64,000 bases of DNA from Protea cynaroides (Eukaryota > Streptophyta > Magnoliopsida > Proteales > Proteaceae), in NCBI GenBank assembly GCA_028583415.1, contig CM053272.1, positions 47,906,685-47,970,684 on the forward strand, in the 5' to 3' direction. A program made the position numbers and the translations under genes. Each line of letters opens with the position of its first letter. The stretch's first letter is position 1. The notes beneath the pieces were generated by a model. That model was not told the origin of the DNA. It searched no databases and worked only from the letters and a program-made list of their open reading frames with translations. This document shows, one piece after another, positions 44,872 through 56,022 of this stretch.

Positions 44872-45565
44872 ACCTCTCAAGAGAACCTAACCGCAACCCA
44901 CCTCTCCCCTCCCTTCTTTCTTCTCCTTGCCACAAGGCTCATTTCTCAAGAGAACCTGAACGCAAGGTGTATCTGACCCCTTCTCTCTTTATCGCATCCT
45001 GTAAATCCTCCTTCTCCTCTTTTTCTTAGCCCCTAACCCATTATTAGGGCTGCAATTTAAGAGAATGTCATAAATTGACAAAGTTGTAGTCCCTTTTTCC
45101 TCTTGAAAAAAAAAAAAAAAAACTAAATTTATCACAGAGACGGGAAGATTCTCAACCAGCATATGCCGCAAGCCATTCTAGGGTTTTTATTTGTTGCGAT
45201 TTGTCCTTTTTTGGTGAGCAATATTAATTCTCTGTGGTGAGCAGCCTCTCTTAGACCAAGCACCATCGGCGGCAACCTCTTCTTGGAATTTTTTTCCATC
45301 TCAGTGCAGCCCGTATTTGCAGAATCCTTCTTCTGAAAAATAAAAAACAAAACAAAACAAAACTTTTGTGTCTAATCATCATTCCGACACAAGTATTCCT
45401 CTTTGCTGGATTTTTTATGGAATTGATATGGGAAGAATCAATTCCTATTTTTCATGATCATGGTTGTTGAGTGCATCGAATTCTGAATTCTCAGATTTTG
45501 CGGTGTCGTTTTTTTTCACTGGGAAATATCTGAGTTGTCACATTAATGGCATCTATTATTACATC

Positions 45566-46624
45566 ATGTCTGGATTATCTGATGTTACTTCCTCTGAGGT
45601 ATCAAAATTGGAATTGACTACCAATGATTTAAATCTTGTGAAATTGAATGGGACCAATTATCTTATATGGTCCAAGACAACCTATATGGCCATTACTGCC
45701 AGAAGACTCCTTGGATATATTAATGATGCGCTTACAGCACTCGACCCAAGTGATAAATTTTACAATAAATGGGTCTCTGAGAATTCAATTGTGATGACCT
45801 ACCCTATTGGATCTATGGAACCAAAGATAGGTCGGGGTTATGTGTTACTATCTGATGCTGCCCATATTTGGACTGCTGCTAAGGAGTCTTACTCACAAGT
45901 AGGAAATTACTCCATTATATTTGACCTACATGTCAAGATTGGGTCCTTGAAACAGAAGGAACTTTCTGTGGCTGACTACTATTCAAAACTCCGAAGCTTG
46001 TGGCAAGACCTAGACTACTACGACACCTTCACAGCCGCTTGCGCAGTGGATGCTGCTGCTATGAAAAGTGCTAAGGACAAACTCAAAGTTTATACATTCT
46101 TAGCTGGTTTAAACTCTGACTTTGATCACGTCCGCTCACAAATTCTGAACCGTGAGCATCTCCCAACTTTGGAGCAGACTAATGCAATTTTACAAAATGA
46201 GGACTTACGGCGTATCTCAATGATGCTTGTTGCACCAGTTGAGCGATCCGCGCTTTACTCTACACAGCCTTCAGCACACTATTCTTCTCCTAAGAAACCT
46301 ATTCGTTGTACTCATTGTGGCAAGGAGCACCACACTAAAGACACCTGCTGGAAGTTAAATGGGAAACCCCCAGATTTTGAAGCCAAGAGACGGGACAAAA
46401 GGTCTAAGTTTGGGAAGATTACACAGGCACATCAGACAAAAACTTGTGAACAGCCCGGACCTCCAACTATTTTATCTTCTGTGCTCACTTCTGAAGAACT
46501 TCAGGCCTTCAGGAATCTTCTACAATCCACTGCTGCCACCACTGGTCATCAGTCAGCTTTAGGGCCATTAGGTTCATTCTTTGCTCGGTCAGGTACATCC
46601 TATGCTGGTCAATGTGCTTCCAAT
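45566..46624 (+). pseudogene. Copia E4 gag (cut by hAT copy 2)
   Basis: I chose the ATG at 45566 because the reading upstream of it is leader-like and lacks gag similarity. The frame is open for 353 codons to the hAT insertion. It shows the copia gag features L-N-G-T-N-Y-L-I-W-S (about 28-37), L-A-D/A-D-Y-Y-S-K-L-R-S-L-W (about 135-145) and F-L-A-G-L-N (about 178-183). The zinc knuckle is C-T-H-C-G-K-E-H-H-T-K-D-T-C. The product would form the particle. Past 46624 the open frame runs 46 codons into the hAT end, which is not gag. In the ancestral state the frame continues at 51471 into the protease. Confidence 0.93.
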
Positions 46625-46643
46625 CAAGGTTTAAAATCTCGAG

Positions 46644-46699
46644 TTTCGGAGGAGTCTCGGCCTCCTCCGAAACCGAGATCTCGGCGAGATCTCGCCGAG
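46644..46699. repeat. Subterminal hairpin and 20-bp palindrome of hAT copy 2
   Basis: TTTCGGAGGAG (46644-46654) and CTCCTCCGAAA (46662-46672) form a perfect 11-bp stem around the loop TCTCGGC. A perfect 20-base palindrome, CTCGGCGAGATCTCGCCGAG, follows at 46680-46699. Both lie within 75 bases of the end, where hAT transposases usually bind. Confidence 0.9.
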
Positions 46700-47112
46700 A
46701 CTATGCATTTTGTCCGAAACAGCTTAAAAAGGCTGTCTCGGTGGCCAAAATGCCTTTTTTAGGTCTCCAACTTTAGGGGAACCTTATTTTTACATACATA
46801 AACACATTTAGAGTATAAAATTGTAAAACTAATGACCATTTGTGGTTGTTTGGGTTTACACCCATGTTTTCACAGTCAATGCTGAAGTCTGTTGTTAATT
46901 TAGGTTAATATTAGCTATTATATTTAATCAAATATGGCAAATGAGACAATAACATAATGCATTAGGGGAAAGAAAAACAAAATTACACTTCATTATAAAT
47001 CATTACATAATTTACATCATAGTTCAAAATTCAAATATTCAACATTGAATGATCCCATAGTCCCCATGTGCCTATAGTCCACAATTCCACAATCCTTATA
47101 CAGATACAATGT

Positions 47113-50100
47113 CTAGTAATACGTAGAGTGTCGTGGATGATCCATCCTACTATCATCATACATCTGGGAAAGTTGTCGACGCAAATTGTCTTCCAATTGA
47201 GCAACATAATCTTCCCATGACATTCTTGATGCAAAGTAGTTCCGGTAGTCTTGCACATGATTCATAAATATAACTTCGAGTAGCTGTCCGAAGGATACCA
47301 ATCTTTGGGAAGAATGGAAAAACTTCAAGTAGTACTGGTGCGTAGAATCTTGCGGAAGTACTCGATGGAATGGAATAGAAGTTGGTTGATCCACTATGAC
47401 TCCGTGTATGTGCTCCTGCATCCGAACCATCGTCGAAAGAAGAACCATATGCGATCGTAGTGGGATGGGGGACGAGTTGATATCAACATAATCATTTGTG
47501 GTGTATGTTGAACCAGTGCTATATCCGGGGAAAGTTCCACTGCTCATGTCCACTGCAAATGCGCTATTCTCCTCCACACTCAATCCTCGTAAGCCACTAG
47601 AGAGGCTATCAACATCGGCGTCCATCGTGCTACTACAATCGGCATCTTCATCATGTTGAGAATGGGAATGATGTCGAGGCCTACGCGAATCCGAAGTTGG
47701 TCTACGTGATGAGGATGGCGCACGCTGCACCATGGTCATCATCCCGTGTTGTATGAGTGTACCGGCTCTCCCCAGATGTATCTAACGGTGATGCTCGTGG
47801 CTCGGATCAGCCCCAATATTGACAAAAGTGGTTCGACCCCCACCCCCATGATCACTACCACTAGCTCCACTACCACTCCAACTCCACTCGGGATCTTCTA
47901 GTCGGTGCCGCAGGAGGGTCAAATGGCACGGGTGACCGTGTATGGACTCGACCCTCTTCCGAGGCTAAAAACTTCGTCGACATCGGTATCCAAATGGCTG
48001 GCCAAATGGGAGTCGGGCATCCCCCGGCTCGTCCATCAGGTGGTCCCCTGTCTCGCACCCACTCTACTAATGGATCTTCCTCTTCTGAGTCAGTCGGAAG
48101 ATGTTGGCGAGCTCGAGCGGGGTATCATCCTCCTTATCAAAGAACATGTTTTGCACCCTCGGCTCATGTTGTAATGCACAAAGACCAAGTCATTTAGCCG
48201 TTGGGAGCCAAGTCGATTCCGCCTCTTTGAATGAATGAGGTTGAAAGTACTCCGGTTCGCTCACAACCAGATGCGAGCATGTTTGAGCTAACACTCTACT
48301 TGCTATCTTCTTCAGAGCAAGTGCATCTTTACCATACAACACCCACCATTCAGCTGCATAAGAACAATAGCATATTTTAATTTCGTCAATTAAACGTAAT
48401 ACATACACGGATCACTTTTGTCACGTCCAACCACCGCATGGGAACCCAAAACTCCCACGGCTTCCTAAAGGTTTTAATCTACACACAATCGAAAACTTAT
48501 AAATATTTGCAATTACAATATATAGTTGAAGCACATATTTCCAATGGCAAGCACACAACTCACCTCTAGGTTTGCCAATGCCCGTGCTGGGGATCCGGCT
48601 CCAACTTTGCAACCACTAGCTTCACCGCCTCAATGAGTTCTGCGTTCGTCCCAAGTACATGCGTATACTAGTACTTGGGGTTCAAATAGTATGCTGAAAT
48701 ATTTGACAATGGACACATGGTTAAAACAAATAAAAATTATATTGGTACATAAGTAACACTAAAGTAAATACATCATCAAATTTACTCACCACCTTATGCA
48801 ATGGATGCATGAGTTGGCTTTCCCATCGGTCATTGATGATCTTTATATAATTCTTATAGCCACGTGGTATCAAAGCTTTAACACGTACTTTCAATGCGTC
48901 CACAAAGAAGCATAAAGAAGTGGCATGGTTGGTTTTCGCTCGGTGATCTACCAATCTCAACACCTGTACTACGGGATGCAACACCCTTTACTACCACCTT
49001 CACATTTTGCCAAAATTCGTCCGCGATGGTACTGCGTGCTTCCACTCCCCGGGGTGTAGCCGATTGTCTCCACGAAAACCAATCCTCGGATGCAAACATC
49101 GATCCGAGTCCGGCCATCTTCGCCTCAAAGCTCTTCAATGCTATGAAGTTCGTAGCGAATCCGGTGATGCCCGGTCCGACCAAGTCCCCCCCACATCTCT
49201 CCCCTGAGCATGTTCAAGGAATAACCATGGTTGTAGATGAAAGTGGTTACTTGTCTTGCTTGCTCAACCACTCTCTTGACTTTACTTATCTTGCCCATGT
49301 CCTTCAACATCAAATCAATACAATGGGCAGCACATGGAGTCCGAAGAGATTGTAGTCGGGATTGTTCATTAACATCTCCCCGCCTTCTTAAAATTGCTGC
49401 CGTTGTCCGTCACAACTGGACAACATTCCGAGCTCCCACCTTAACCACCACCTCTTGCAACAGCCCATAAATATAATATGCATCTTTTACTTCAGGTGAT
49501 GCATCAACGCACCTAAGGAACACCGTCCTCCCATCACAAGAAACCATGAAGTTGATGATGGACTTTCCGGTAGGACCAGTCCAACCATCACACATAATAG
49601 TTACTCCGAAATCTTCTCAATTCCTCTTCCGGCTTAGAATCCAGGCCTTGTAATTCCTTCTTATGTTGAGGCAAATAATGAGTCATTAACTCATATTGAT
49701 TTGGCCCTCTAACCCCTGTACTGCCTCAAGAATCGCATCTAGCATGCTCGAAAGAAAGGGCCTGTGGTGGCGTTCTTTGGGATGCCATGATAAAACGACC
49801 ACTTAGAGTAAGAATACCCTACCGACTCCTATTCTTTCCCCCAAACATTGCCTTTATTTTTTTTTGCTTACTACCTTGCTTCGGAAAGACTGCGGGATCT
49901 TGCTCTAGAACTTGAACATAATCATCCCGTCCCCGTGGCAATGTGTTCTTCCCTTCTACTTCGTGATCTAAAAAACCAGGAACCAATCCCTTTGCTCCGT
50001 CTCCGCGGCTCGGGCTCAACATCACAATCCACTACCACCGCCACCGCCTCGGATGTACCGCTCCCCGTCCGTCTCCTCTCTCGCATCCGATCCCAAGGGT

Positions 50101-50531
50101 TTCTCTACTAGCCATTGCCGCATGACGCATCTGTCTTGCCTCCGCCTGTCATATCTTCTACATCCCATCCCTCAACCTCATGTTCCTCACCGGATTCGTA
50201 CGGTGCCTCGAATTGCCTCTTCAAATTGTTGTTTTTCTCTTTCCATTGCTGCCCTCCTCCTCTGCCCCCCCCCTTAACCGTTCACCTATGGCCCCGGATA
50301 TCTCCACGGACACGCTGCGGGCATTTGGAAACATCTTTGCCCAATCCACTCAAGTGTTGCTTGGGCTTTGTGATGCCGCCAGGCCCGAAGCTTCTTCCCA
50401 CAAAAATTACACTGGGTCTTCTTCCTATCACCCCGAGGGCGCCGTACGCATCCTTCGCCATGCGGGTCGGTTCGGGAACCGTACCGTCGCCCCCATCGCC
50501 GCGCCCAACTTGGTCCCGACATAATTTCCAA
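47113..50531 (-). pseudogene. hAT transposase, BED-DUF659 type, heavily decayed (copy 2)
   Basis: The pieces run in the same order as copy 1. They are: the BED-like finger (C-N-F-C-G-K-K-L, about 50410, both Cys kept); the Q-D-P-A-V-F linker (about 49910); M-C-D-G-W-T-G-P-T-G-K-S-I-I-N-F-M-V (49540-49595); L-L-Q-E-V-V...V-G-A (49430); R-Q-V-T-T-F-I-Y-N-H-G-Y-S (49220); and S-Q-L-M-H-P-L-H-K (48795-48830). The dimerisation region (48190-48408) has S-E-P-E-Y-F-Q-P-H-S-F where copy 1 has C-E-R-N-W-S-I-F, shifted out of frame. The tail (47113-47742) has a long open run ending R-H-S-T-Y-Y. Frame changes are frequent. Confidence 0.85.
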
Positions 50532-51470
50532 GCACTTGTTTCATTTAAAACACAAACTTCAATAACCTTACAAACTTGAACACGGTAGAAATTACATTTC
50601 AAAAATTTTCTCATATTTTAAATGCGATCGAACATTTTTCCTTATTTTTCCCGATTTTATAGCATTTTTAATCAATTTTAAATTAATTTTTAATTGCTGA
50701 AAATTATTTTTTTAATATAAATAATTCAAAAAAAAACATACAACAACCGAAATCGAAATCGAAATCGTAGGACGAGAATCGGCCAACGGTGATTAACATA
50801 TAAATAGGTCATCATCATCAAATGAGTAATAATAATTAATATTTTAAATTTTAATTGCTGAAAATTCATTTTTAAATGCAAATAATTGAAAAAAAATACC
50901 TACAACAATCAAAATCGAAAAGGAAACCGTGAGCTTGTAGATCGGGCTCACGTAACTAACATATAAAAATTTCATCACATTCTAGAAAAAAAAATTTCTC
51001 CCCTTTGTAGTCTCATGTAAAAATTTCATTTTTCGGCAAGAAACTTACCTTCAACAGTTGATATGAAGCTCTTACAGCAATCCCCGCAGTCCGAAGCACC
51101 ACTCGTAGCAATTTAGAAGTCCAAACAAAAAAAAAATGGGGAAGAAATGAAGAAATGAAGAAAATATCGGAGGGGACGTTTCCGGTCGAGTTACCGACCG
51201 GCAACGCACTCTCTGTCTGTTTATAAAGAAAAAAAAAAAAGCAAAAAGCAAAATCTCGCGAGATCTCGATCTCGCTCGCTCTCGCCGAGATCTCGCGAGA
51301 AATAGCGAAAAATAGCGAGATCTCGGCGAGAATAGGTAAATGCCGAGACGAAAATGGTTATCGCCTCTGTTTTCGTCTCGGCTAGTGTCGAAACCAGCGA
51401 AATCGGCGAGATCTCGCCGGGCGAGATCTCGGCGCGAGATCTCGCCGAGATTTTAATCCATGCTTCCAAT

Positions 51471-53079
51471 AACACCCATCCATGGGTCATTGATACTGGA
51501 GCCACTGATCACATGACAGGTTCTTCCTCTTCATTTATTATGTATTCTCCCTCCTCTGGGCAGGATACAACCCGAGTTGCAGATGGGACTCTTTTTCCTA
51601 TTTTGGGAAAGGGGTCCGTCTATTGCTCCCCAAATCTTACTTTACAGTCTGTGCTTCATGCCCGAATTTTTCTATAAACTTACTTTCTATTAGTAGTCTT
51701 ACAAAATCCTTGAACTGTAAAGTTACTTTTTTCCCTTCTTACTGTGTTTTTCAGGATCTGGAAAGCGGGAGGACGATTGGACATGGTAGAATGCATGGTG
51801 GCCTCTACCTTCTTGCAGATGGTCCTTCATCACCAATAGCATATCAGCCTCCACTCATTACCCAACCAACCTCGCACTCTCTTTACTCTACTATCAGTAC
51901 TTTACAACAGTGGCACCGTCGTTTAGGGCATCCTTCTACTGTTGTGTTATCTTAGTTATTTCTTTTTTTATTTAAGCAATGTAATCAGGACGAGTTATTA
52001 TGTGAAGCCTGTATTCTGGCTAAACAGGCTCGTACCTCCTATAAACCTACTTATATTAGGAGCACTAGTATTTTTTACTTGGTTCACTCAGATGTTTGGG
52101 GTCCTGCTCGGGTTTCTTCTCTCGGTGGTTTGTCACATTCATTGACTGTCACACCCGTACCACTTGGGTTTACTTGATGCAAAACAAGAGTGATGTTTTC
52201 TCATGCTTCCGCCAGTTCCACAAAATGGTACAAACCCAGTTTCATACTTCACTAAAAATACTTCGAAGTGACAACGGTCGGGAATACTTAGAATGTCATT
52301 TTCAGCAATAGTTACTGGATCACGGCATTATTCATCAGACAAGCTGCATTGACACACCAGCACAAAATGGGGTGGTTAAAAGAAAAAACCGCCATCTCCA
52401 TGAGACAGCCCGTGCTTTAATGATGGATGCTCATGTTCCCGCACATTATTGGGGCGATGCAGTCCTCACAGCCACATCCTTGATCAATCGGCTTCCATCT
52501 CGTCTTCTTCAAAACAAGGCACCACTAGAGCTGTTACTTGGAAATTCATCCTTCCCACTGCCACCTAAGGTGTTCGGTTGTGTGTGTTACGCACGCAATC
52601 ATCACCTACATGGCAAACTGGAGGCACGAAGTCCACGGTGTATCTTGGGCTATCCGGCAACTCAAAAAGGATATAGATGCTATCATCCTCCTTCTCGCCG
52701 GATGATCATCACAAGGGATGTTATGTTTCATGAGAGTTTAATGTATTACCAATCCCATCTTCAGGGGGAGCCCGCACCAGTTGAAGTCGAAGATGTGCCT
52801 TTACTTATATCAGCATTTCCTGAGGAAGTAAGGGTACAAAGTTGTATGGACTCAGACAGTTCATGTACACCAAGTAAAAATGACAAAATACCAGAACCTC
52901 TTCCTACACCAGAGTCTCCAGAACCTCTTCCTACACCAGAGTCTCCGTCCACTCCTACCGTACCCAACCAATCTAATCCTAGCCCTAAGCCGTTGCAAGT
53001 ATATAGCCGTGCCAGAAGCAAGCATGGACGGGCCAATACCATCAACGCAACTACTCCACGTGTCCCTTCGTCAGCCTAG
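51471..53079 (+). pseudogene. Copia E4 protease and integrase (broken)
   Basis: The protease W-V-I-D-T-G-A-T-D-H-M-T is at about 51484-51520, followed by a stop at 51675. The zinc site Q-W-H-R-R-L-G-H-P is near 51910, then a stop at 51955 and a poly-T tract. The core has V-H-S-D-V-W-G-P (near 52085), L-R-S-D-N-G-R-E-Y and A-Q-N-G-V-V-K-R-K-N-R. The catalytic Glu of V-V-E-R-K-N is replaced by Lys (near 52373), so the integrase would be inactive even if read through. The tail (52372-53079, open) has Q-K-G-Y-R-C-Y and a 27-base tandem duplication giving E-P-L-P-T-P-E-S-P twice. Confidence 0.93.
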
Positions 53080-53099
53080 GATCCAGATACTGAGGAGCC

Positions 53100-54786
53100 C
53101 ACAGATAAAGCTTCTAGACTCTGCTTCTGATCTTCCTATTGCCCTTAGAAAGGGTACTAGGACTTGCACTCTTCATCCCATCTCTAATTTTGTTAAGTAT
53201 AATTCGTTATCTCCTTCCTATCGTGCTTTTGTGTCCTTTCTCTTCTGTGTCCATTCCTCAAAGATGGCAGGATGCAATTACTGATGAGCGGTGGAAAGCA
53301 ACAATGGAAGAAGAAATGAGAGCACTGAAGAAAAATAACACATAGGAGCTTGTTTCACTCCCTACAGGGAAGAGGCCGGTAGGGTGCAAATGGGTGTTCA
53401 CCATCAAACAGAAGGCACATGGGACAATAGACCGCTACAAAGCAAGGCTAATAGCTCGGGGATTCACTCAGACATACGGGATCGACTATCAGGAGACTTT
53501 TGCCCCAGTTGCGAAAATGACTACTGTCCGAATTATCTTAGCATGTGTTGTGCATCACAATTGGGATCCCCAACAGCTAGATGTAAAGAATGCGTTCTTA
53601 TACGGGGAGCTGAATGAGGAGGTTTACATGGATTATCCACCTGGCCTCTCAAACCACATTAGTAGTGACAAGGTGTGTAAATTGAAGCGTGCATTATATG
53701 GATTGAAACAGTCTCCTGGAGCATGGTTTGGAAGGTTTCACAAGGCCATGATAGGATTCGGCTACACTCAAAGTAACGCGGATCATACTCTGTTTATAAA
53801 GCACTCTGGTGGGACTATTACAGCACTATTGGTGTATGTTGATGACATCATAGTCACAGGAAATAATGATGCTGAAATCACAAAGTTGAAGGCATTATTG
53901 GGATAGGAGTTTGAGATAAAAGATCTAAGAAAGTAAAGGTATTTTCTTGGGATAGAAGTAGCCCAATCTTCTAAAGGGATCTTTCTATCTCAAAGAAAAT
54001 ATGTTTTAGATCTCTTAATAGAGACTGGTATGCTTGGTTGCAGTTCGTGCAATACTCCATTAGACCCTAACACTAAAATCAAGGAAAAAGATGGCGCACC
54101 AGTCGATAGGAGGAAGTATCAGCGTTTAGTTGGAAGGTTGATTTACTTGTCTCATACTCGCCCAGACATCGCCTTTGCAGTTAGTCTGGTGAGTCAGTTC
54201 ATGCATGATCCCTACACCAAACATATGGAAGCCGTTTACAGGATATTGCATTATCTCAAGGCAGGTCCAGGGAAAGGGATTTTGTTAACTCCAAATGATC
54301 ACTTAAAAATAGAAGGTTATACTGATGCTGAGTTGGGCTGGAAGTCCGGATAGGAAGTCCATATCTGGTTATTGCACATTTGTGGGGGGCAACCTAGTCA
54401 CATGGCGTAGCAAGAAGCAGAATGTGGTTGCCAGATCTAGTGCAAAAGCAGAGTTCAGAGCTATAGCCCAAGGCATATGTGAGCTTTTATGGTTACAAAG
54501 TCTATTGAAGGATTTGAAGATTCAATATTCTTAGCCTATGACTTTATGTTGTGATAATAAAGCAGCCATCTGCATTGCTCATGACCCCGTACAACATGAC
54601 CGAACTAAGCATGTGGAGATAGATCAGCATTTCATAAAGGAGAAGTTGAAAAGTGGTCAGATTCAGATTACTTTTGTCAAATCAACAGACCAGCTTACGG
54701 ACATCTTCACCAAAGGACTACCTGGAAAACAGTTTCATGTTATTTTGTCCAAGTTGGGCATGCATGACATATATGCACCAACTTGA
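53100..54786 (+). pseudogene. Copia E4 reverse transcriptase and RNase H (broken)
   Basis: RT begins with A-L-R-K-G-T-R-T-C near 53140. The open run 53394-53906 has D-R-Y-K-A-R-L-I-A-R-G-F, Q-L-D-V-K-N-A-F-L, Y-G-L-K-Q-S-P-G-A-W and an intact L-V-Y-V-D-D-I-I. Stops follow at 53904 and 53934. RNase H is split near 54340 by a frame change: Y-T-D-A-E-L, S-A-K-A-E-F, C-C-D-N-K and K-H-V-E-I-D-Q-H-F-I-K. A TAG at 54532 interrupts it. The reading ends D-I-Y-A-P-T just before the polypurine tract. Confidence 0.95.
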
Positions 54787-55076
54787 GGGGGAGTATTGTA
54801 AGTAATGAACTGATTCACGGTTCGGTTCAATTTAAGTGGATCTGTTTAGGATAAGAAGATAAGAATGACAACTCATGTACACACATTTAACACTTAAATG
54901 TGTGTGCTGGGACAGCTCTATGTACACACATTTAACATGTGTTAAATGTGTAATGTGTGTGCTGGGTCAGCTCTACCTATTTTCTTTATTTACCTCATTA
55001 TAGTTGATTATAAATAAAGGCATTTGGGGGTGAGGTAAATCAACTCACTCATTCATTCTCAATCTCTGATTCAACA
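54783..55076 (+). repeat. Polypurine tract and 3' LTR of copia E4
   Basis: The tract ttgagggggag is 54783-54793. The LTR starts TATTGTAAG (second base changed from G) at 54794 and ends CAACA at 55076. It is 283 bases against 238 for the 5' LTR. The extra length is a partial tandem duplication of the acacatttaaca...gtgtgctggg-cagctcta segment at about 54878-54960. Confidence 0.95.
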
Positions 55077-55081
55077 GGAAC

Positions 55082-55690
55082 CATACTCAAGGCCTAGACC
55101 ATTTAATGTGTACCCAAGCAGTTTGGCATCGCCGATGGATTAGCCAGCAGTGGCAAGGGAGTCGGTGCAAAGCTTGATGTTATGCAAATAGTCAGAGATT
55201 GACAAGCCCCCTTTGCATATTGCCAAGAGTTGCATCCTAGTTTGGATGGCACAAACCTTCGATTGGGATGCAAACATCGTCTCAAGAGCAGTCCAAACTT
55301 GATGAGACATATGAAGACCGACAACATGAGCCAATATCGGTTCAGAGAGAGAGGATATCAGCCAACTAAGAAGAAGCTGGTCCTGTTTGTATCACGTTGT
55401 GGAGGTGGGATTTATGGGCTGAACAGGATGAGGATGAGGATGATGAAGATGAAGATGAAGATGAAGATGTGGCAGTGGAATCGGTGGATGATGAAGATGA
55501 AGCAGTGAATTTGGAGGGAACTGAGATGCTGCCATTTGTATACCCTTCAAGATCGTAGATATGAAGTACAGGTAAGAATTGGGATCGCCAGAGAGGGTAG
55601 TTGTCTCTGGTGAGTTTTAGAGATATGAAATGGTGAAGGTTGGGTGTGGAAGATAAAAGAAAGGTAGAATCAGAGGTCGACATAGCTGGG
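55082..55690 (-). pseudogene. Copia E3 gag N-terminal part (broken)
   Basis: From 55683 the minus strand gives M-S-T-S-D-S and then L-K-L-T-R-D-N-Y-P-L-W-R-S-Q-F, the usual start of copia gag. A polyserine run (TCA/TCT repeats, about 55400-55500) follows. After a frame change, V-W-T-A-L-E-T-M-F-A-S-Q-S and G-G-L-S-I-S-D-Y-L-H-N-I-K lead to the point where copia E4 is inserted. The polyserine codons come from a tga/gat-type trinucleotide repeat that has expanded within the gene. Confidence 0.9.
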
Positions 55691-55726
55691 AAAAGTCCTG
55701 GATAGTGAATGGAGAGAGCTCCTCAA

Positions 55727-55739
55727 TGATCTGATACAA
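55727..55739 (-). other. Decayed primer binding site of copia E3
   Basis: The minus strand reads TTGTATCAGATCA next to the 5' LTR, against TGGTATCAGAGC in E1, E2 and E4. It differs at two positions, in keeping with the age of this element. Confidence 0.8.
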
Positions 55740-56017
55740 AGTTAGAAATACAGCAAGAAAGAGAATGCAGTAAATGGTATTTCTTGATGATGTTCAATGA
55801 CAACGAATGTACAGGTATATAAGGATGCAATGATCTTCTAACTGTTCTAAAACCAACTAACAGATTTAGTGGGAGTACAAGTGATAATAGTGTGTGTGGT
55901 GTTGTGGTTAGTTACAATCACTGCAATGAGACAATGTGGGCATGATGGTTACACATGGATATCGGTAGTGGGGATATGGTTACAGATGTATATCTTTAGT
56001 GGGGATATTCCTTAACA
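55740..56017 (-). repeat. 5' LTR of copia E3
   Basis: 278 bases matching 30865-31161. The terminal base next to the primer site has changed (AG in place of TG on the + strand). It ends CTTAACA at 56017, followed by AGGAA. Confidence 0.93.
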
Positions 56018-56022
56018 AGGAA

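Larger units (their letters stand above)
46625..51462 (-). mobile_element. hAT transposon copy 2 (subfamily B), decayed transposase
   Basis: The ends are CAAGGTTTAAAATCTC and, on the other strand, CATGGATTAAAATCTC. The 8-bp TSD CTTCCAAT is at 46617-46624 and 51463-51470. Collapsing it joins gag to protease in frame (C-A-S-N-N-T-H-P-W-V-I-D). Both ends are dense in CTCGGCGAGATCTCG-type palindromes. The transposase is minus strand, like copy 1, but much more broken. Length is 4.8 kb. Confidence 0.95.
44621..55076 (+). mobile_element. Copia E4, LTR retrotransposon inserted in E3, holding hAT copy 2
   Basis: LTRs at 44621-44858 and 54794-55076 flank a plus-strand gag-pol. The TSD GGAAC lies at 44616-44620 and 55077-55081. 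Removing the element rejoins the copia E3 gag reading (G-L-E-Y-G-S-L-F-T-F). The primer site is 44859-44871 and the polypurine tract 54783-54793. Without hAT copy 2 the element is 5.6 kb. Gag is largely open and pol has several stops. The integrase and RT style resembles E2 and E5. Confidence 0.95.
30865..56017 (-). mobile_element. Copia E3, Ale-like LTR retrotransposon split into three parts by insertions
   Basis: Its 3' LTR (30865-31161) and 5' LTR (55740-56017) lie 25 kb apart. The flanking bases are AGGCA (30860-30864) and AGGAA (56018-56022), a one-mismatch TSD. The interior is in three minus-strand pieces: RT/RNase H (31175-32685), integrase to gag C-terminus (42610-44615) and gag N-terminus (55082-55690). 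A gypsy LTR (32691-42604) and copia E4 (44621-55076) fill the breaks, each with its own TSD. Removing them leaves an element of about 4.8 kb. The short LTRs and RNase H style suggest the Ale lineage (inference). The degraded primer site and mutated first LTR base show it is older than its guests. Confidence 0.92.
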
